The notes beneath the pieces were generated by a model that worked only from the letters and a program-made list of their open reading frames with translations, searched no databases and had not been told where the DNA came from. From M3007 sp964621185 (GTDB lineage: Bacteria; Bacteroidota; Bacteroidia; Chitinophagales; Saprospiraceae): a stretch of DNA of 64,000 nucleotides. Shown here piece by piece: positions 51,692-59,927 of this stretch (positions within the stretch are counted from its first letter, which is position 1; each line of letters starts with the position of its first letter). The translations under genes and the position numbers were made by a program. The DNA is taken from NCBI GenBank assembly GCA_964621185.1, contig CAZULM010000001.1:124001-188000 (forward strand), read 5' to 3'.

Positions 51692-51928
51692 TTATGCGAT
51701 CGCAACAACTTTTTCATTTTGAATCGATTCAGCGGCAAAAATCAAACAAGCTTGGATTGCCCGCTCAGAAACTCTCGGGTAGGCTTTTAACAATTCAGAT
51801 ATAGGCTCTCCTTTCCCCATTTTTTCTAAAATCAGGTGAACTGGCACTCTGGTGCCTTTGATGACTGGTTTGCCAAATAAGATTGCTGGATCGGAGGTAA
51901 TATAGTCTTGCCAGAGGATATCTGCCAT
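51692..51928 (-). CDS. DUF433 protein (presumed antitoxin)
   Basis: The 78-residue protein is a typical DUF433: DYITSDPAILFGKPVIKGTRVPVHLILEKMGKGE and LLKAYPRVSERAIQACLIFAAE, a winged HTH-like fold. ATG at 51928 (MADILW) is chosen; the open frame reaches back to 51976 but adds a non-conserved tail. Its product is thought to neutralise the DUF5615 protein and to repress the operon. Confidence 0.9.
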   Translation of the reverse strand: MADILWQDYITSDPAILFGKPVIKGTRVPVHLILEKMGKGEPISELLKAYPRVSERAIQACLIFAAESIQNEKVVAIA

Positions 51929-51964
51929 AATGTGTGCGTTTAGAAAGACAAAACTAAGCCTTTT

Positions 51965-52088
51965 TGACCAATTCATACCAGGATTCTAAAGGAGTCATCG
52001 CAAATTTTCAAAGGATAAACATATGAAAAAGTGCAGCTTATGTTTATACTTATTGGTCAGATGTTACTAGGTTTTGTACATGACCAAT
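51965..52088. repeat. Divergent copy of the ATACCAGGATTCT element with nested hairpins
   Basis: ATACCAGGATTCTA at 51975-51988 is identical to the outer end of the rpoD element (complement of 32243-32256), and the next 35 bases match it loosely. TGACCAAT (51965-51972), ATTGGTCA (52052-52059) and TGACCAAT (52081-52088) form alternate stems. ATAAACATA at 52015-52023 pairs with 52039-52047. It fills the gap between DUF433 and the smc stop. Confidence 0.55.
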
Positions 52089-52142
52089 ATCGAAACTTTT
52101 TACTAACTGGAAGTAAGCCAGCAGCCAACTGCACACGTAAAA

Positions 52143-55100
52143 TCACCCCTCAAACACCATCGCATCGTGCCCCAGTTTCCTGAAATCCACGATCGTCACT
52201 GCCGACACGCCTTGTTCGGGCATGTACACCCCGTAAATCGTATCCACCGCCGCCATGGTCGCCTTGTTGTGCGTAACCACGATGAACTGTGAATCGGCCG
52301 AAAATTGCCGGATGATGCGGTTGAATTTTTCGATGTTGGCATCGTCGAGCGGTGCATCCACTTCATCGAAGATACAGAAGGGCGCAGGTTTGAGCAGGTA
52401 GAGGGCAAATAGCAGGGCCGTGGCGGTAAGCGTCTTTTCGCCGCCGGAAAGCTGGGCGATGGTCTGCGGGCGCTTGCCTTTTGGCTTGGCGATGATGTTG
52501 ATGTCTGACTCCAGGGGGTTCTCCGGATTGCTGAGCAGCAAGTCGGCAGAGTCATCTTCGGTGAACAGGGTGCGGAACACATTGATAAAGTTCTCGCGCA
52601 CCTGCGCGAAGGATTCGAGGAAGCGCGCCGTGGCGGTCTCTTCGATCTCTTTCATGGTGAGCAGCAGGTTTTCCTTGGCCTGGTTGATGTCGTCGCGCTG
52701 CCCGGCAATGGTGTCGTGGCGCTCTTTGATCTCATTGTAGGCCTCGATGGCCATGGGGTTGATTTCGCCGTAGTTGTCGAGCCGCCGTTTGAGGTTGTTG
52801 ACATCCCTTTCCAGTGTTTCTCGTTCGTACTGCGGATTTGGCTCCTGGTTGATGACATCGTTGACCCCGATGCCGAACTCTGCCCGCAGTCGCTCGCCGA
52901 TGGCGGTAATTTCAAATTTCACGTCGGAAAACTTCTCTTTCAAACGGTTCACCAGGCTTTGCAAATCCTGTTGTTTGCGGAAGTTGTCGCGCTGCTTGTT
53001 CTCCAGTTCGTGTATTTCGTTGCGGGCCTTGAAATAGGACTGCTCTACCCCGCTGAGGGCTGCTTCTTTTTCCTTTTTTTCCGCATAGGCAGTGGTTAGT
53101 TCATCAGCAATGCGCTGGATATCGGCTTCGAGCAGGCCGATTTCATCGGAATTGCGCGCCAGGTTGGTTTGGGCGGAGCTGAGGCTTTGGCGCAGGTCTT
53201 CACGGCGTTTTTCCCGGAAGCTCAATTCCTGCCGGAAGGTGCTGACTTTGTTTTGCTGCCGGATAAACTCGATGTTTTTCTGGTTGAAATCGGCGCTGGC
53301 CATGCTGAGCTGTTCGGCCACGTCACGGAAGGAGCCGTCGGCATTGGTGAGGCGCTCGCGCAAGGCTTCGGCAGCTGCGGTCTTTTCTTTCAGTTGTTGC
53401 TCTATGAGCGCGTTGCTTTCCGTAAGGCTTTGGATCCGCTGGTTGGCGTCACCGGCCTGGGCATCAAAATTGGCGACGAAAGCGGCGATGTTGTCGAGCT
53501 TGGCCTGCATCCCCGCTTTTTCCTGGCTCAGGCGGTTGTGCACCTCGCGCTCGCGCTGGAGCGAAGCAGACTGGTCGGCATTTTTCAGCGCCTGCACATG
53601 CGCCCGCACGGTGCTCAGGTGGGTGTTGAGCTGGTTTTCGGTGGCCTCCAGCTTTTTGATCTCTGTTTCGAGGTTTTCGAGGTTCTTCTTCCGGCCGATC
53701 TTTTTTCCTTCAAACAAACCAACCGAGCCGCCGCTCATGCTGAATTTCCGCTTTACAAAGGTGCCGGATTTGGAAAGTACCGTCAAATCGGAGCCGGGGA
53801 TAGCACTGGGGGAGCTCTCTTCGGTGATGACCACATTTTCCAGCAGAAACTCTACAAGCGGGCGGTATGTCGCTTCTACTTCCACGAGATCCACGGCGCG
53901 AACGCCACCGGGCAATAGAGCCAAAGGCGGGCTGTACTGTTGGAAAGCGTCGAGCAGGAAAAAATTGGCGCGGCCTTTTTGGCTTTGTCCGAGCAGCCCG
54001 ATGGCCTTCATCGCCTCCTCAGCGTTTGGCACCACGTAATAGTTGAGGTAGTTTTCGAGGTAGTTCTCGATGACGATCCGGTATTCCTCGCGCACAAACA
54101 CCAGGTCGGACAACAGGGGGCAGCGCTTGGCCCAATCCTTGTCCTGGCTGAGGAACTTGATACTTTCCGGGAAGCCCTCGAGCGATTCGACCATGCTTTT
54201 GGTCAGTTTGTGCTCGTTGCGCCGCGCGTCGAGGATGCGGTTGTGGTCGGCGAGTTTTTTCAGGAGCGACTCCTGTTGGGTTTCGGCGGTAGCGATGTCG
54301 GCCTTCCGTTTGTTTTCGGAGGCTTCGAGCTCGCTGATTCGCTTGGTTTGGGCGCTTTCGGCCTTGCTTTGCTCGGCGAGTTTTTTTTCCAGCAATTTCA
54401 TTTCCTCCCGGCGCGCAGCAATGTCGGTCATAGTGCGCTCTACGTCGCGGCGGAGGTTGTCAATCTGGTTGCTTTGAATAGCCCTGGTTTTTTCCAGTTC
54501 CACGATTTCGCGTTCGAGGCTTTGTTGTTCCTTGACGAACTCGTCGAGGTTTCCTTTCAGCAGGTTGTGGCTGGAGCGCACGGCCTCCAGGTTTTTCTGG
54601 GCAGCGGCGAGGCTGTCTTCTAATTCCGCTTCGAGGTTGCGCTCGTAGTTGAGGTCGGTGGTATAGCCTTCGATTTCTGTTTCCAGGGATTTCAGCGCGT
54701 TGTTGTTTTGGCTGATCTGGTCGTTGAGGCGCTGGATATCGTTGTGGACGAAAGAGCGTTTTTGCTCCAGCATTCCTTTTTCGTTCTCTTTGCCGCGGAT
54801 GCGCCCGGTGAGGCGGTTGGCTTCCTGTTGTTGTTCGCTGAGGGAGGTTTCTTTGTCGGTATGGCTTTTGCGCTTGGCTTCCACATCGGCTTCGAGCAGG
54901 CGGGCCATGGCTTCGGTGCTGCGGTAGTTGTCTTCTTCCCGGGCGATCTGGCCTTCCAGTTCTTTGAAGGTTTTTTTGTGTTTGGCTAAGTTGTGCACGG
55001 CCAGTTCAACGCTGATGGTTTTGTACTCCGCTTTCAGTTCGTAGAACTTTTGGGCGCGGTCGGCTTGTTTTTCGAGCTTCTTGAGCTGGTCGGTAATTTC

Positions 55101-55688
55101 AAAAAGCAAGTCTTCCACGCGGTCGAGGTCGGCAGCGGTGGCTTCGAGTTTCTGCTTTGTTTCCTGTTTGCGGGCTTTGTACTTGCTCACGCCGGCGGCC
55201 TGTTCGAACATCCTGCGCCGGGCCTGCTCCCGGTCGCTGAGCATGTCTTCCACCATGTTAAGGGCGATAATGGCGTAGGAATCGGGGCCGATGCCCGTAT
55301 CGAGGAATAGGGAGGTGATGTCTTTGAGCCGGCAGGAAACGCCGTTGAGCCGGTATTCGCTTTCGCCACTGCGGTACAGGATACGGCTGATGCTGACGCT
55401 GGTATATTCGGTGGGGAGTACGTTTTTGGTGTTGTCGAAAGTGAGGGTCACTTGCGCTACCTGGCCTTCCTTGCGTTTTTTGGTGCCGTTAAAAATGACC
55501 GACGACATTTTGTCGAGGCGGAGCTGGCTGCTTTTTTGTTCGCCCAGCACCCAGCGGATGGCGTCCACCACATTGCTTTTGCCCGAGCCATTGGGGCCTA
55601 CCACGCCTGTCACATCTTCGTTGAAGTGCAGTACCGTTTCGTTGGCAAAGGATTTGAAGCCTTTTATTTCTAATGAGTTGAGGCGCAT
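52143..55688 (-). CDS. smc: Chromosome segregation ATPase SMC
   Basis: The 1181-residue protein has the complete SMC plan. The N-terminal head carries the Walker A motif GPNGSGKSNVVDAI (residues 32-45). Two long coiled coils (about 170-500 and 670-1000) flank a hinge at about 510-660 (PLLSDLVFVREEY to SMSGGSVGLFEG). The C-terminal head has signature LSGGEKTLTATALLFALYLL and Walker B FCIFDEVDAPLDD. It compacts and helps partition the chromosome with ScpAB, whose genes are not in this window. No HU or ftsY neighbour. Confidence 0.97.
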   Translation of the reverse strand: MRLNSLEIKGFKSFANETVLHFNEDVTGVVGPNGSGKSNVVDAIRWVLGEQKSSQLRLDKMSSVIFNGTKKRKEGQVAQVTLTFDNTKNVLPTEYTSVSISRILYRSGESEYRLNGVSCRLKDITSLFLDTGIGPDSYAIIALNMVEDMLSDREQARRRMFEQAAGVSKYKARKQETKQKLEATAADLDRVEDLLFEITDQLKKLEKQADRAQKFYELKAEYKTISVELAVHNLAKHKKTFKELEGQIAREEDNYRSTEAMARLLEADVEAKRKSHTDKETSLSEQQQEANRLTGRIRGKENEKGMLEQKRSFVHNDIQRLNDQISQNNNALKSLETEIEGYTTDLNYERNLEAELEDSLAAAQKNLEAVRSSHNLLKGNLDEFVKEQQSLEREIVELEKTRAIQSNQIDNLRRDVERTMTDIAARREEMKLLEKKLAEQSKAESAQTKRISELEASENKRKADIATAETQQESLLKKLADHNRILDARRNEHKLTKSMVESLEGFPESIKFLSQDKDWAKRCPLLSDLVFVREEYRIVIENYLENYLNYYVVPNAEEAMKAIGLLGQSQKGRANFFLLDAFQQYSPPLALLPGGVRAVDLVEVEATYRPLVEFLLENVVITEESSPSAIPGSDLTVLSKSGTFVKRKFSMSGGSVGLFEGKKIGRKKNLENLETEIKKLEATENQLNTHLSTVRAHVQALKNADQSASLQREREVHNRLSQEKAGMQAKLDNIAAFVANFDAQAGDANQRIQSLTESNALIEQQLKEKTAAAEALRERLTNADGSFRDVAEQLSMASADFNQKNIEFIRQQNKVSTFRQELSFREKRREDLRQSLSSAQTNLARNSDEIGLLEADIQRIADELTTAYAEKKEKEAALSGVEQSYFKARNEIHELENKQRDNFRKQQDLQSLVNRLKEKFSDVKFEITAIGERLRAEFGIGVNDVINQEPNPQYERETLERDVNNLKRRLDNYGEINPMAIEAYNEIKERHDTIAGQRDDINQAKENLLLTMKEIEETATARFLESFAQVRENFINVFRTLFTEDDSADLLLSNPENPLESDINIIAKPKGKRPQTIAQLSGGEKTLTATALLFALYLLKPAPFCIFDEVDAPLDDANIEKFNRIIRQFSADSQFIVVTHNKATMAAVDTIYGVYMPEQGVSAVTIVDFRKLGHDAMVFEG

Positions 55689-55798
55689 TGTTGGCTATTG
55701 GCTGTGGCTGTTGACCATTGGGGTGTTAACCTAAAGTCTAAAGCCGTTTACCCATGACCTCAAAGAGGCCAAACATTTGTAAAAATCAAAAAAGGAGG

Positions 55799-55832
55799 GC
55801 GAAAGTAGGGCTTTGGGGGGAAATTGTGGCAA
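55799..55832 (-). promoter_or_regulatory. Candidate smc promoter
   Basis: On minus, TTG (55830-55832) is followed after 22 nt by TACTTTCGC (55799-55807), close to the TTG-N17-23-TAnnTTTG form of Bacteroidota promoters. The leader would be about 105 nt. Between it and the gene there is only a short GGCTATTGGCTG word repeat. Confidence 0.4.
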
Positions 55833-55905
55833 GGAAGTTTTCAACAATTGTGGGAGAGGAAATTCCGCTCCAAACATTTACTTCAGTGGCATAATGCTAG
55901 GAAAG

Positions 55906-56208
55906 TCAATTGAAATTGTCGAAATCTAATGGCCTGGATGAATTGTGTACCATTAGAATATCAATTCTCTGTTTCGAGACTATGTAGTAAACCAACCTGT
56001 ATTGCCCGATTATATGTTCTCTGATATTTGGATGCCCCATTTCAGGAACAATCCTGCCGCTTCTTGGGAATGCTTGAATAAGATCGATTTTTTCAAAAAT
56101 TCGTTGTGACTGGAGCCGAGCGCTATGGCTAGAAATGGATGACCAATAATCAATGATCTGATCCAAATCCTCGTCTGCCTTGTCAGTTCAGACGATTATT
56201 GTAACCAT
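55906..56208 (-). pseudogene. RelE/ParE-family toxin with an early stop codon
   Basis: Residues from TDKADEDLDQIIDYW through QRIFEKIDLIQAFPRSGRIVPEMG and REHIIGQYRLVYYIV match ParE toxins, and the C-terminal VHNSSRPL is intact. But the natural ATG at 56208, which overlaps the antitoxin stop by 13 bp, leads after six codons (MVTIIV) to TGA at 56188-56190, exactly where the family usually has Trp (the V.WT..A motif). A TGG to TGA change would explain it. Translation could restart at the TTG at 56166, giving 86 residues without the first strand; this would probably be inactive. Confidence 0.7.
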
Positions 56209-56378
56209 TTTTTGTGCTTTTCTTTGATACTTTCGTGTGGCAGAACCTGGTCTTTTTTAGATTGGTCAAGTGCTGTTTCAAGTTTGTACAAGAACAATAG
56301 CTTTTCCATTAAATCATCAATTGAGAAGTGTTCTGGCATCTGTTTAATATGGTCAATGACATTTTCGCGTGTAAGCAT
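56196..56378 (-). CDS. Antitoxin paired with the ParE-like toxin
   Basis: A 60-residue protein, MLTRENVIDHIKQMPEHFSI then DDLMEKLLFLYKLETALDQS and a Lys-rich C-terminus ending KKWLQ. The DDLMEKLLFLYKLE helix is typical of small antitoxins next to RelE/ParE toxins; I do not recognise the family with certainty. ATG at 56378 is chosen because the upstream extension is not conserved-looking. Its stop overlaps the toxin start, the classic TA arrangement. Confidence 0.75.
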   Translation of the reverse strand: MLTRENVIDHIKQMPEHFSIDDLMEKLLFLYKLETALDQSKKDQVLPHESIKEKHKKWLQ

Positions 56379-56541
56379 ACTCCTGAAATTTTTACAAAGG
56401 TAAAGCCCAGCTTCCAGTCTTGCAACCCGAAAGAGAAGTAGCATTTTTACACTTATTTTCCCCCAAACACCTCCAGCATCAAAACTTTATCTATTTTTGC
56501 GGGCATTTTTTGAAACGCGAATAAAATTTTTGACTTTAGAA

Positions 56542-57240
56542 ATGGCTAAACGCAAATCCGACCAAGCAGAACCCGTTGAGGCACAGGAAGTAAAACCCGT
56601 CAGCGCCCCCTCTATCCCGATCTGGGAGAGAAACCCGAAACTCGTCATGTACGTGCTGGGCGGCATCGGCGCGATCGTCGCAGCATGGCTGCTGTACAAA
56701 AACATGATCGTGGCCCCGCAGGAAAAAGAGGCTGTGGCTGCCATGTGGCAGGCCGAGCAGCAGTTTGGCCGCGACTCCTTCCAACTGGCCCTCGAGAACC
56801 CGGGCGGCGGCTACGAGGGCTTCGCCGCGCTCGCCGACAAATACAGCGCTACCAAAGCCGGCAACGCATGCAATTACTACGCTGCAATTTGCAACCTCCA
56901 GACCGGCAACTTCGACGGCGCCATCCAGTACATGGAAAAGTTCGACGGCGTAGGCCAAGTTTTGCCAGCTTTCAAATACGGGGTGTTGGGTGACTGCTAT
57001 TCTGAAAAACAGGATTTCGCCAAAGCGCTCGACTATTACGAAAAGGCAGCCGATGCAGCCGAGGTGGACGTGGTCGCCATCTACTACCTGAAAAAACTGG
57101 GCATGCTCCACGAGCACCAGGGCAACAAAGAAGCCGCTTTGAAGGCTTACGAGCGCATCCGCAAAGACCACCCCAACCCGGCGGTGAACGACTGGCGCGA
57201 CATTGAGAAATACATTTACAGGGTAAAACCTGCGCTGTAA
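56542..57240 (+). CDS. Membrane-anchored TPR protein
   Basis: The 232-residue protein begins MAKRKSDQAEP, with a Lys/Pro-rich cytoplasmic tail, a transmembrane helix at about 38-57 (VMYVLGGIGAIVAAWLLY) and a periplasmic TPR region: FAALADKYSATKAGNACNYYAA, LQTGNFDGAIQYMEKF, YGVLGDCYSEKQDFAKALDYYEKAAD and LGMLHEHQGNKEAALKAYERI. It resembles YfgM-like ancillary proteins in layout. ATG at 56542 is favoured; an ATG 15 codons upstream also exists. It diverges from the third TA module and ends in a strong terminator. Confidence 0.85.
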   Translation: MAKRKSDQAEPVEAQEVKPVSAPSIPIWERNPKLVMYVLGGIGAIVAAWLLYKNMIVAPQEKEAVAAMWQAEQQFGRDSFQLALENPGGGYEGFAALADKYSATKAGNACNYYAAICNLQTGNFDGAIQYMEKFDGVGQVLPAFKYGVLGDCYSEKQDFAKALDYYEKAADAAEVDVVAIYYLKKLGMLHEHQGNKEAALKAYERIRKDHPNPAVNDWRDIEKYIYRVKPAL

Positions 57241-57279
57241 CCAGTACGCATAGTCAATGGCCAAGCCCGACTGGGCACA

Positions 57280-57319
57280 ATCCCGCATTTTCCCGGAAAG
57301 GAAGATGCGGGATTTTTTT
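57280..57319 (+). terminator. Terminator after the TPR gene
   Basis: ATCCCGCA at 57280-57287 pairs with TGCGGGAT at 57306-57313, with further partial pairing (TCC/GGA) inside, followed by TTTTTTC. It lies 40 bp past the stop codon. Confidence 0.85.
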
Positions 57320-57391
57320 CGAAAGAATATCGAAAAACTTGTGGCAGCACCCAACCGCCACATACCATTCCGAAATCCGCACTCCAAAACC

Positions 57392-57895
57392 TCACCAGTC
57401 GTTGAATGCTTCATTAAAAATATCGTCCATCAACTGCGTAATGATCTGGACGATCAAGGCATCCTGTACGCTCAACAGATCCTGGGTATTGGAGAATTCG
57501 GCGAAATGGCTTTTCGTCCGCTCGCTGGGCCAGCTTTTCTGCTCGTTCTTGTTGTTGACCAGCTTGATTGCTACACTGATCTTCAGTTGGTTCAAGGCCA
57601 CGACTTCCCCGGGCTTGGGCGCTACCGGCACCACGTTGAAACCGGTCACCCTGCCCGTGAACTCTATGTCAGGGTTTTCGCTGTTCAGCTTCAGGCGCGA
57701 TTCTGTGCGGATCTTGTCCTTGAGCCTCTCCGTAAAATCCAGCGCCAGGGTGGGCGGGGCGTTGCTGGCGATGCTCTCAAAGTTCTGCACGAAAAACGTG
57801 GACACCTCCGGGTCGATGGAGATGCCTTTGAAGCTGTAGCATCCGCTGAACAAGGGCAAAAAAAGAGCGAAAAAAGCTGTGCGGCGAAGCATCAT
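57392..57895 (-). CDS. lptE: LPS-assembly lipoprotein LptE-like protein
   Basis: The 167-residue product has a lipobox (FLPLFSGCYSF; Cys18) and the Bacteroidota LptE family pattern: GCYSFKGISIDPEVSTFFVQNF, LDFTERLKDKIRTESRLKL, PDIEFTGRVTGFNVVPVAP, LKISVAIKLVNN, then VQDALIVQIITQLMDDIFNEAFNDW at the C-terminus. LptE plugs the LptD barrel that inserts LPS in the outer membrane. It lies 82 bp downstream of guaA on the same strand and may be co-transcribed. Confidence 0.85.
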   Translation of the reverse strand: MMLRRTAFFALFLPLFSGCYSFKGISIDPEVSTFFVQNFESIASNAPPTLALDFTERLKDKIRTESRLKLNSENPDIEFTGRVTGFNVVPVAPKPGEVVALNQLKISVAIKLVNNKNEQKSWPSERTKSHFAEFSNTQDLLSVQDALIVQIITQLMDDIFNEAFNDW

Positions 57896-57977
57896 GGCAC
57901 GGTTGAATTTTGTTGGAAAGGCGAAGGACATTGAAAGCGAACGGCAGCAGGCACGGCAGCGCTGCCTCACCGCGAGC

Positions 57978-59516
57978 TCACTCCCATTCGATGGTAGCTG
58001 GCGGCTTGGTCGATATGTCGAACACCACCCTGTTGATCCCTTTCACGTTGTTGATGATCTCACTCGACACCTCTGCCAGGAATTCGTGCGGCAAATGGCT
58101 CCACTCTGCCGTCATCCCATCGGTGGAGTTCACGGCGCGCAGGGCGATCACCTGCTCATATGTGCGCTCGTCTCCCATAACGCCCACAGAGTGGATGGGC
58201 AGCAAAATGGTGCCTGCCTGCCATACTTCTTCGTAAAGCCCGAACGCTTTCAGCTTGCCGATATAAATGGCGTCGGCCTCCTGCAAGATGCGCACTTTTT
58301 CAGGAGTGATATCGCCCAGGATGCGGATGCCGAGGCCAGGGCCTGGGAAGGGGTGCCGATTGAGTATGCTGGGCGTGATATCCAGTTCCTTCCCGACGCG
58401 GCGCACCTCGTCTTTGAACAAGGAGCGAAGCGGCTCTACAATTTTCAGCTTCAATTTTTCGGGCAAACCGCCCACGTTGTGGTGGCTTTTGATGGTGACG
58501 GAAGGCCCGTGCACACTCACAGATTCGATCACATCGGGGTAAATGGTGCCCTGCCCCAGCCATTGAAAATCAGGGTGCGCCTCGCTTTCTTCCTCAAACA
58601 GCTCGATGAACAACTTGCCGATGATCTTGCGCTTGGCTTCCGGGTCGCTCACGCCGGCAAGCGCCTTGTAGAAACGCTCCTTGGCATCCACGCCTTCGAT
58701 GTTGAGACCCATGCCCTTGTAGGACTCCAGCACTTCCTGGAACTCGTTTTTGCGCAGCAGCCCGTTGTCGATAAAAAAGCAGAACAGGCGGTCGCCTATA
58801 GCCCGGTGCAGGAGCGTGGCCGCCACCGTAGAATCGACGCCCCCGGAAAGCGCCATGATAACTTTTTCCTTGCCGATCTGCTGGCGCAGGGCCCCTATGG
58901 TGCTCTCCACAAAATGTGTCGCCGTCCAATCGCCTGTGCAGCCACAGATGTCGTGGACGAAATTTTTCAGTATCTCAAAACCCTCCAGGCTGTGAAACAC
59001 TTCGGGGTGGAATTGGATGCCATATACAGGCTGGGCAAACCTGCCCGGTTCCGAGCGGAAGGCGGCATACGGGATGGTGTCCGAGTTGCCCATCACCTCA
59101 AAGCCCGCCGGCAGGCGGTTGATGGTGTCGGAATGGCTCATCCACACCTGCGAGCGCTTGCTGATGCCGGCAAAGAACGGGTCGTTCGGGGCGTGCTGCT
59201 GCAGCATCACCTTTCCGTACTCGCGCTTGTCGGACTGGCTGACTTCCCCGCCAAAAAAATCGGCCATCAGCTGGGCGCCGTAGCAGATGCCCAGCAGGGG
59301 CTTTTTCCCGGCAATCAGGTTCAGGTCGAGCCGCAGGGCGTTGGGCCAGCGCACCGAAAAAGGGCTTCCAGACAGGATAACACCTTGAATATCAGGTGTC
59401 AAATCCGGCATCTTATTGTAGGGGACGATCTCGCAATAGACGTTCATCTCGCGCACACGCCGGGCGATCAGCTGGGTGAACTGCGATCCAAAATCAAGAA
59501 TCAGGATTTTTTGCAT
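57978..59516 (-). CDS. guaA: GMP synthase (glutamine-hydrolysing)
   Basis: GuaA turns XMP into GMP using ATP and glutamine. The 512-residue protein has a class I glutamine amidotransferase with the nucleophile Cys in LGICYGAQLMA, and the His/Glu pair in YGIQFHPEV. The ATP pyrophosphatase domain has P-loop LSGGVDSTVAATLL (about residue 225) and the C-terminal dimerisation domain has RHPFPGPGLGIRILGDIT and ends in KPPATIEWE. ATG at 59516 starts the conserved QKILILDFGSQ. Confidence 0.97.
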   Translation of the reverse strand: MQKILILDFGSQFTQLIARRVREMNVYCEIVPYNKMPDLTPDIQGVILSGSPFSVRWPNALRLDLNLIAGKKPLLGICYGAQLMADFFGGEVSQSDKREYGKVMLQQHAPNDPFFAGISKRSQVWMSHSDTINRLPAGFEVMGNSDTIPYAAFRSEPGRFAQPVYGIQFHPEVFHSLEGFEILKNFVHDICGCTGDWTATHFVESTIGALRQQIGKEKVIMALSGGVDSTVAATLLHRAIGDRLFCFFIDNGLLRKNEFQEVLESYKGMGLNIEGVDAKERFYKALAGVSDPEAKRKIIGKLFIELFEEESEAHPDFQWLGQGTIYPDVIESVSVHGPSVTIKSHHNVGGLPEKLKLKIVEPLRSLFKDEVRRVGKELDITPSILNRHPFPGPGLGIRILGDITPEKVRILQEADAIYIGKLKAFGLYEEVWQAGTILLPIHSVGVMGDERTYEQVIALRAVNSTDGMTAEWSHLPHEFLAEVSSEIINNVKGINRVVFDISTKPPATIEWE

Positions 59517-59554
59517 AAATAGGCACGGGCGCGGCCCGTTTGGTGAGCGGTGCT

Positions 59555-59563
59555 GCAAAGGTA
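59555..59563 (-). promoter_or_regulatory. Candidate -7 element of guaA
   Basis: TACCTTTGC on minus is the consensus Bacteroidota -7 element with its usual trailing GC, 39 bp before the guaA ATG. A TTG lies 25 nt further upstream, a slightly long spacing. Confidence 0.55.
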
Positions 59564-59587
59564 GGAAAAATCAGCACTGTGAAAAAA

Positions 59588-59788
59588 TCAATCCCTTCTC
59601 CCTGATTCCGGAAAGATCCTGGCATTTCTCATTTGAAACAACTTTATCATCCAATAGCCTACCAGCAAAAATACGGCATAGAGCAAGGTAATGCCCACTG
59701 CGCGCGTATAAATGGAAGAGTTGATGATTTGGTTGCCAATTTCATCAAACAAGCAAGCTCGGGGTAACGCTGAAATCATGCTATACAA
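59588..59788 (-). CDS. Possible small membrane protein or 3' gene fragment
   Basis: A 66-codon frame with one transmembrane segment, TRAVGITLLYAVFLLVGYWM, followed by a basic tail. The pattern resembles the last helix of HGSNAT/DUF5009-like acyltransferases, which end in a similar LLYxxxxxxYWxxxR+xIF, so this may be the remnant of a lost gene. No ribosome binding site stands out. Weak call. Confidence 0.35.
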   Translation of the reverse strand: MYSMISALPRACLFDEIGNQIINSSIYTRAVGITLLYAVFLLVGYWMIKLFQMRNARIFPESGRRD

Positions 59789-59887
59789 TGATTCGCCTGA
59801 TTTATGTGATCCATTATGATTGACTCAACTGATTTTCAATTGATTACAAAGGTCGGCATGCACAAAACCAAGCGGTGTGAGGTATAA
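59788..59887. repeat. TGATT-rich 100-bp repeat, copy C
   Basis: Matches the complement of 63028-63126 over about 100 bp with roughly 15-20 differences and nearly no gaps; shared stretches include CTGATTTATG, CAACTGAT and CATGCACAAAA.CAAGCG. It lies 40 bp past the anmK stop and reads TTATACCTCAC... away from the gene, as copy D does after trxA. Confidence 0.75.
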
Positions 59888-59927
59888 CACGGTCGAGGGT
59901 TTATTGATTTTCTTTCAAAAAGCATAT

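Noticed and set aside
57879..59522. A 547-codon plus-strand open frame opposite guaA
   Set aside because: GuaA motifs on the minus strand are unambiguous; the antisense translation is low in pattern and His/Arg-rich.
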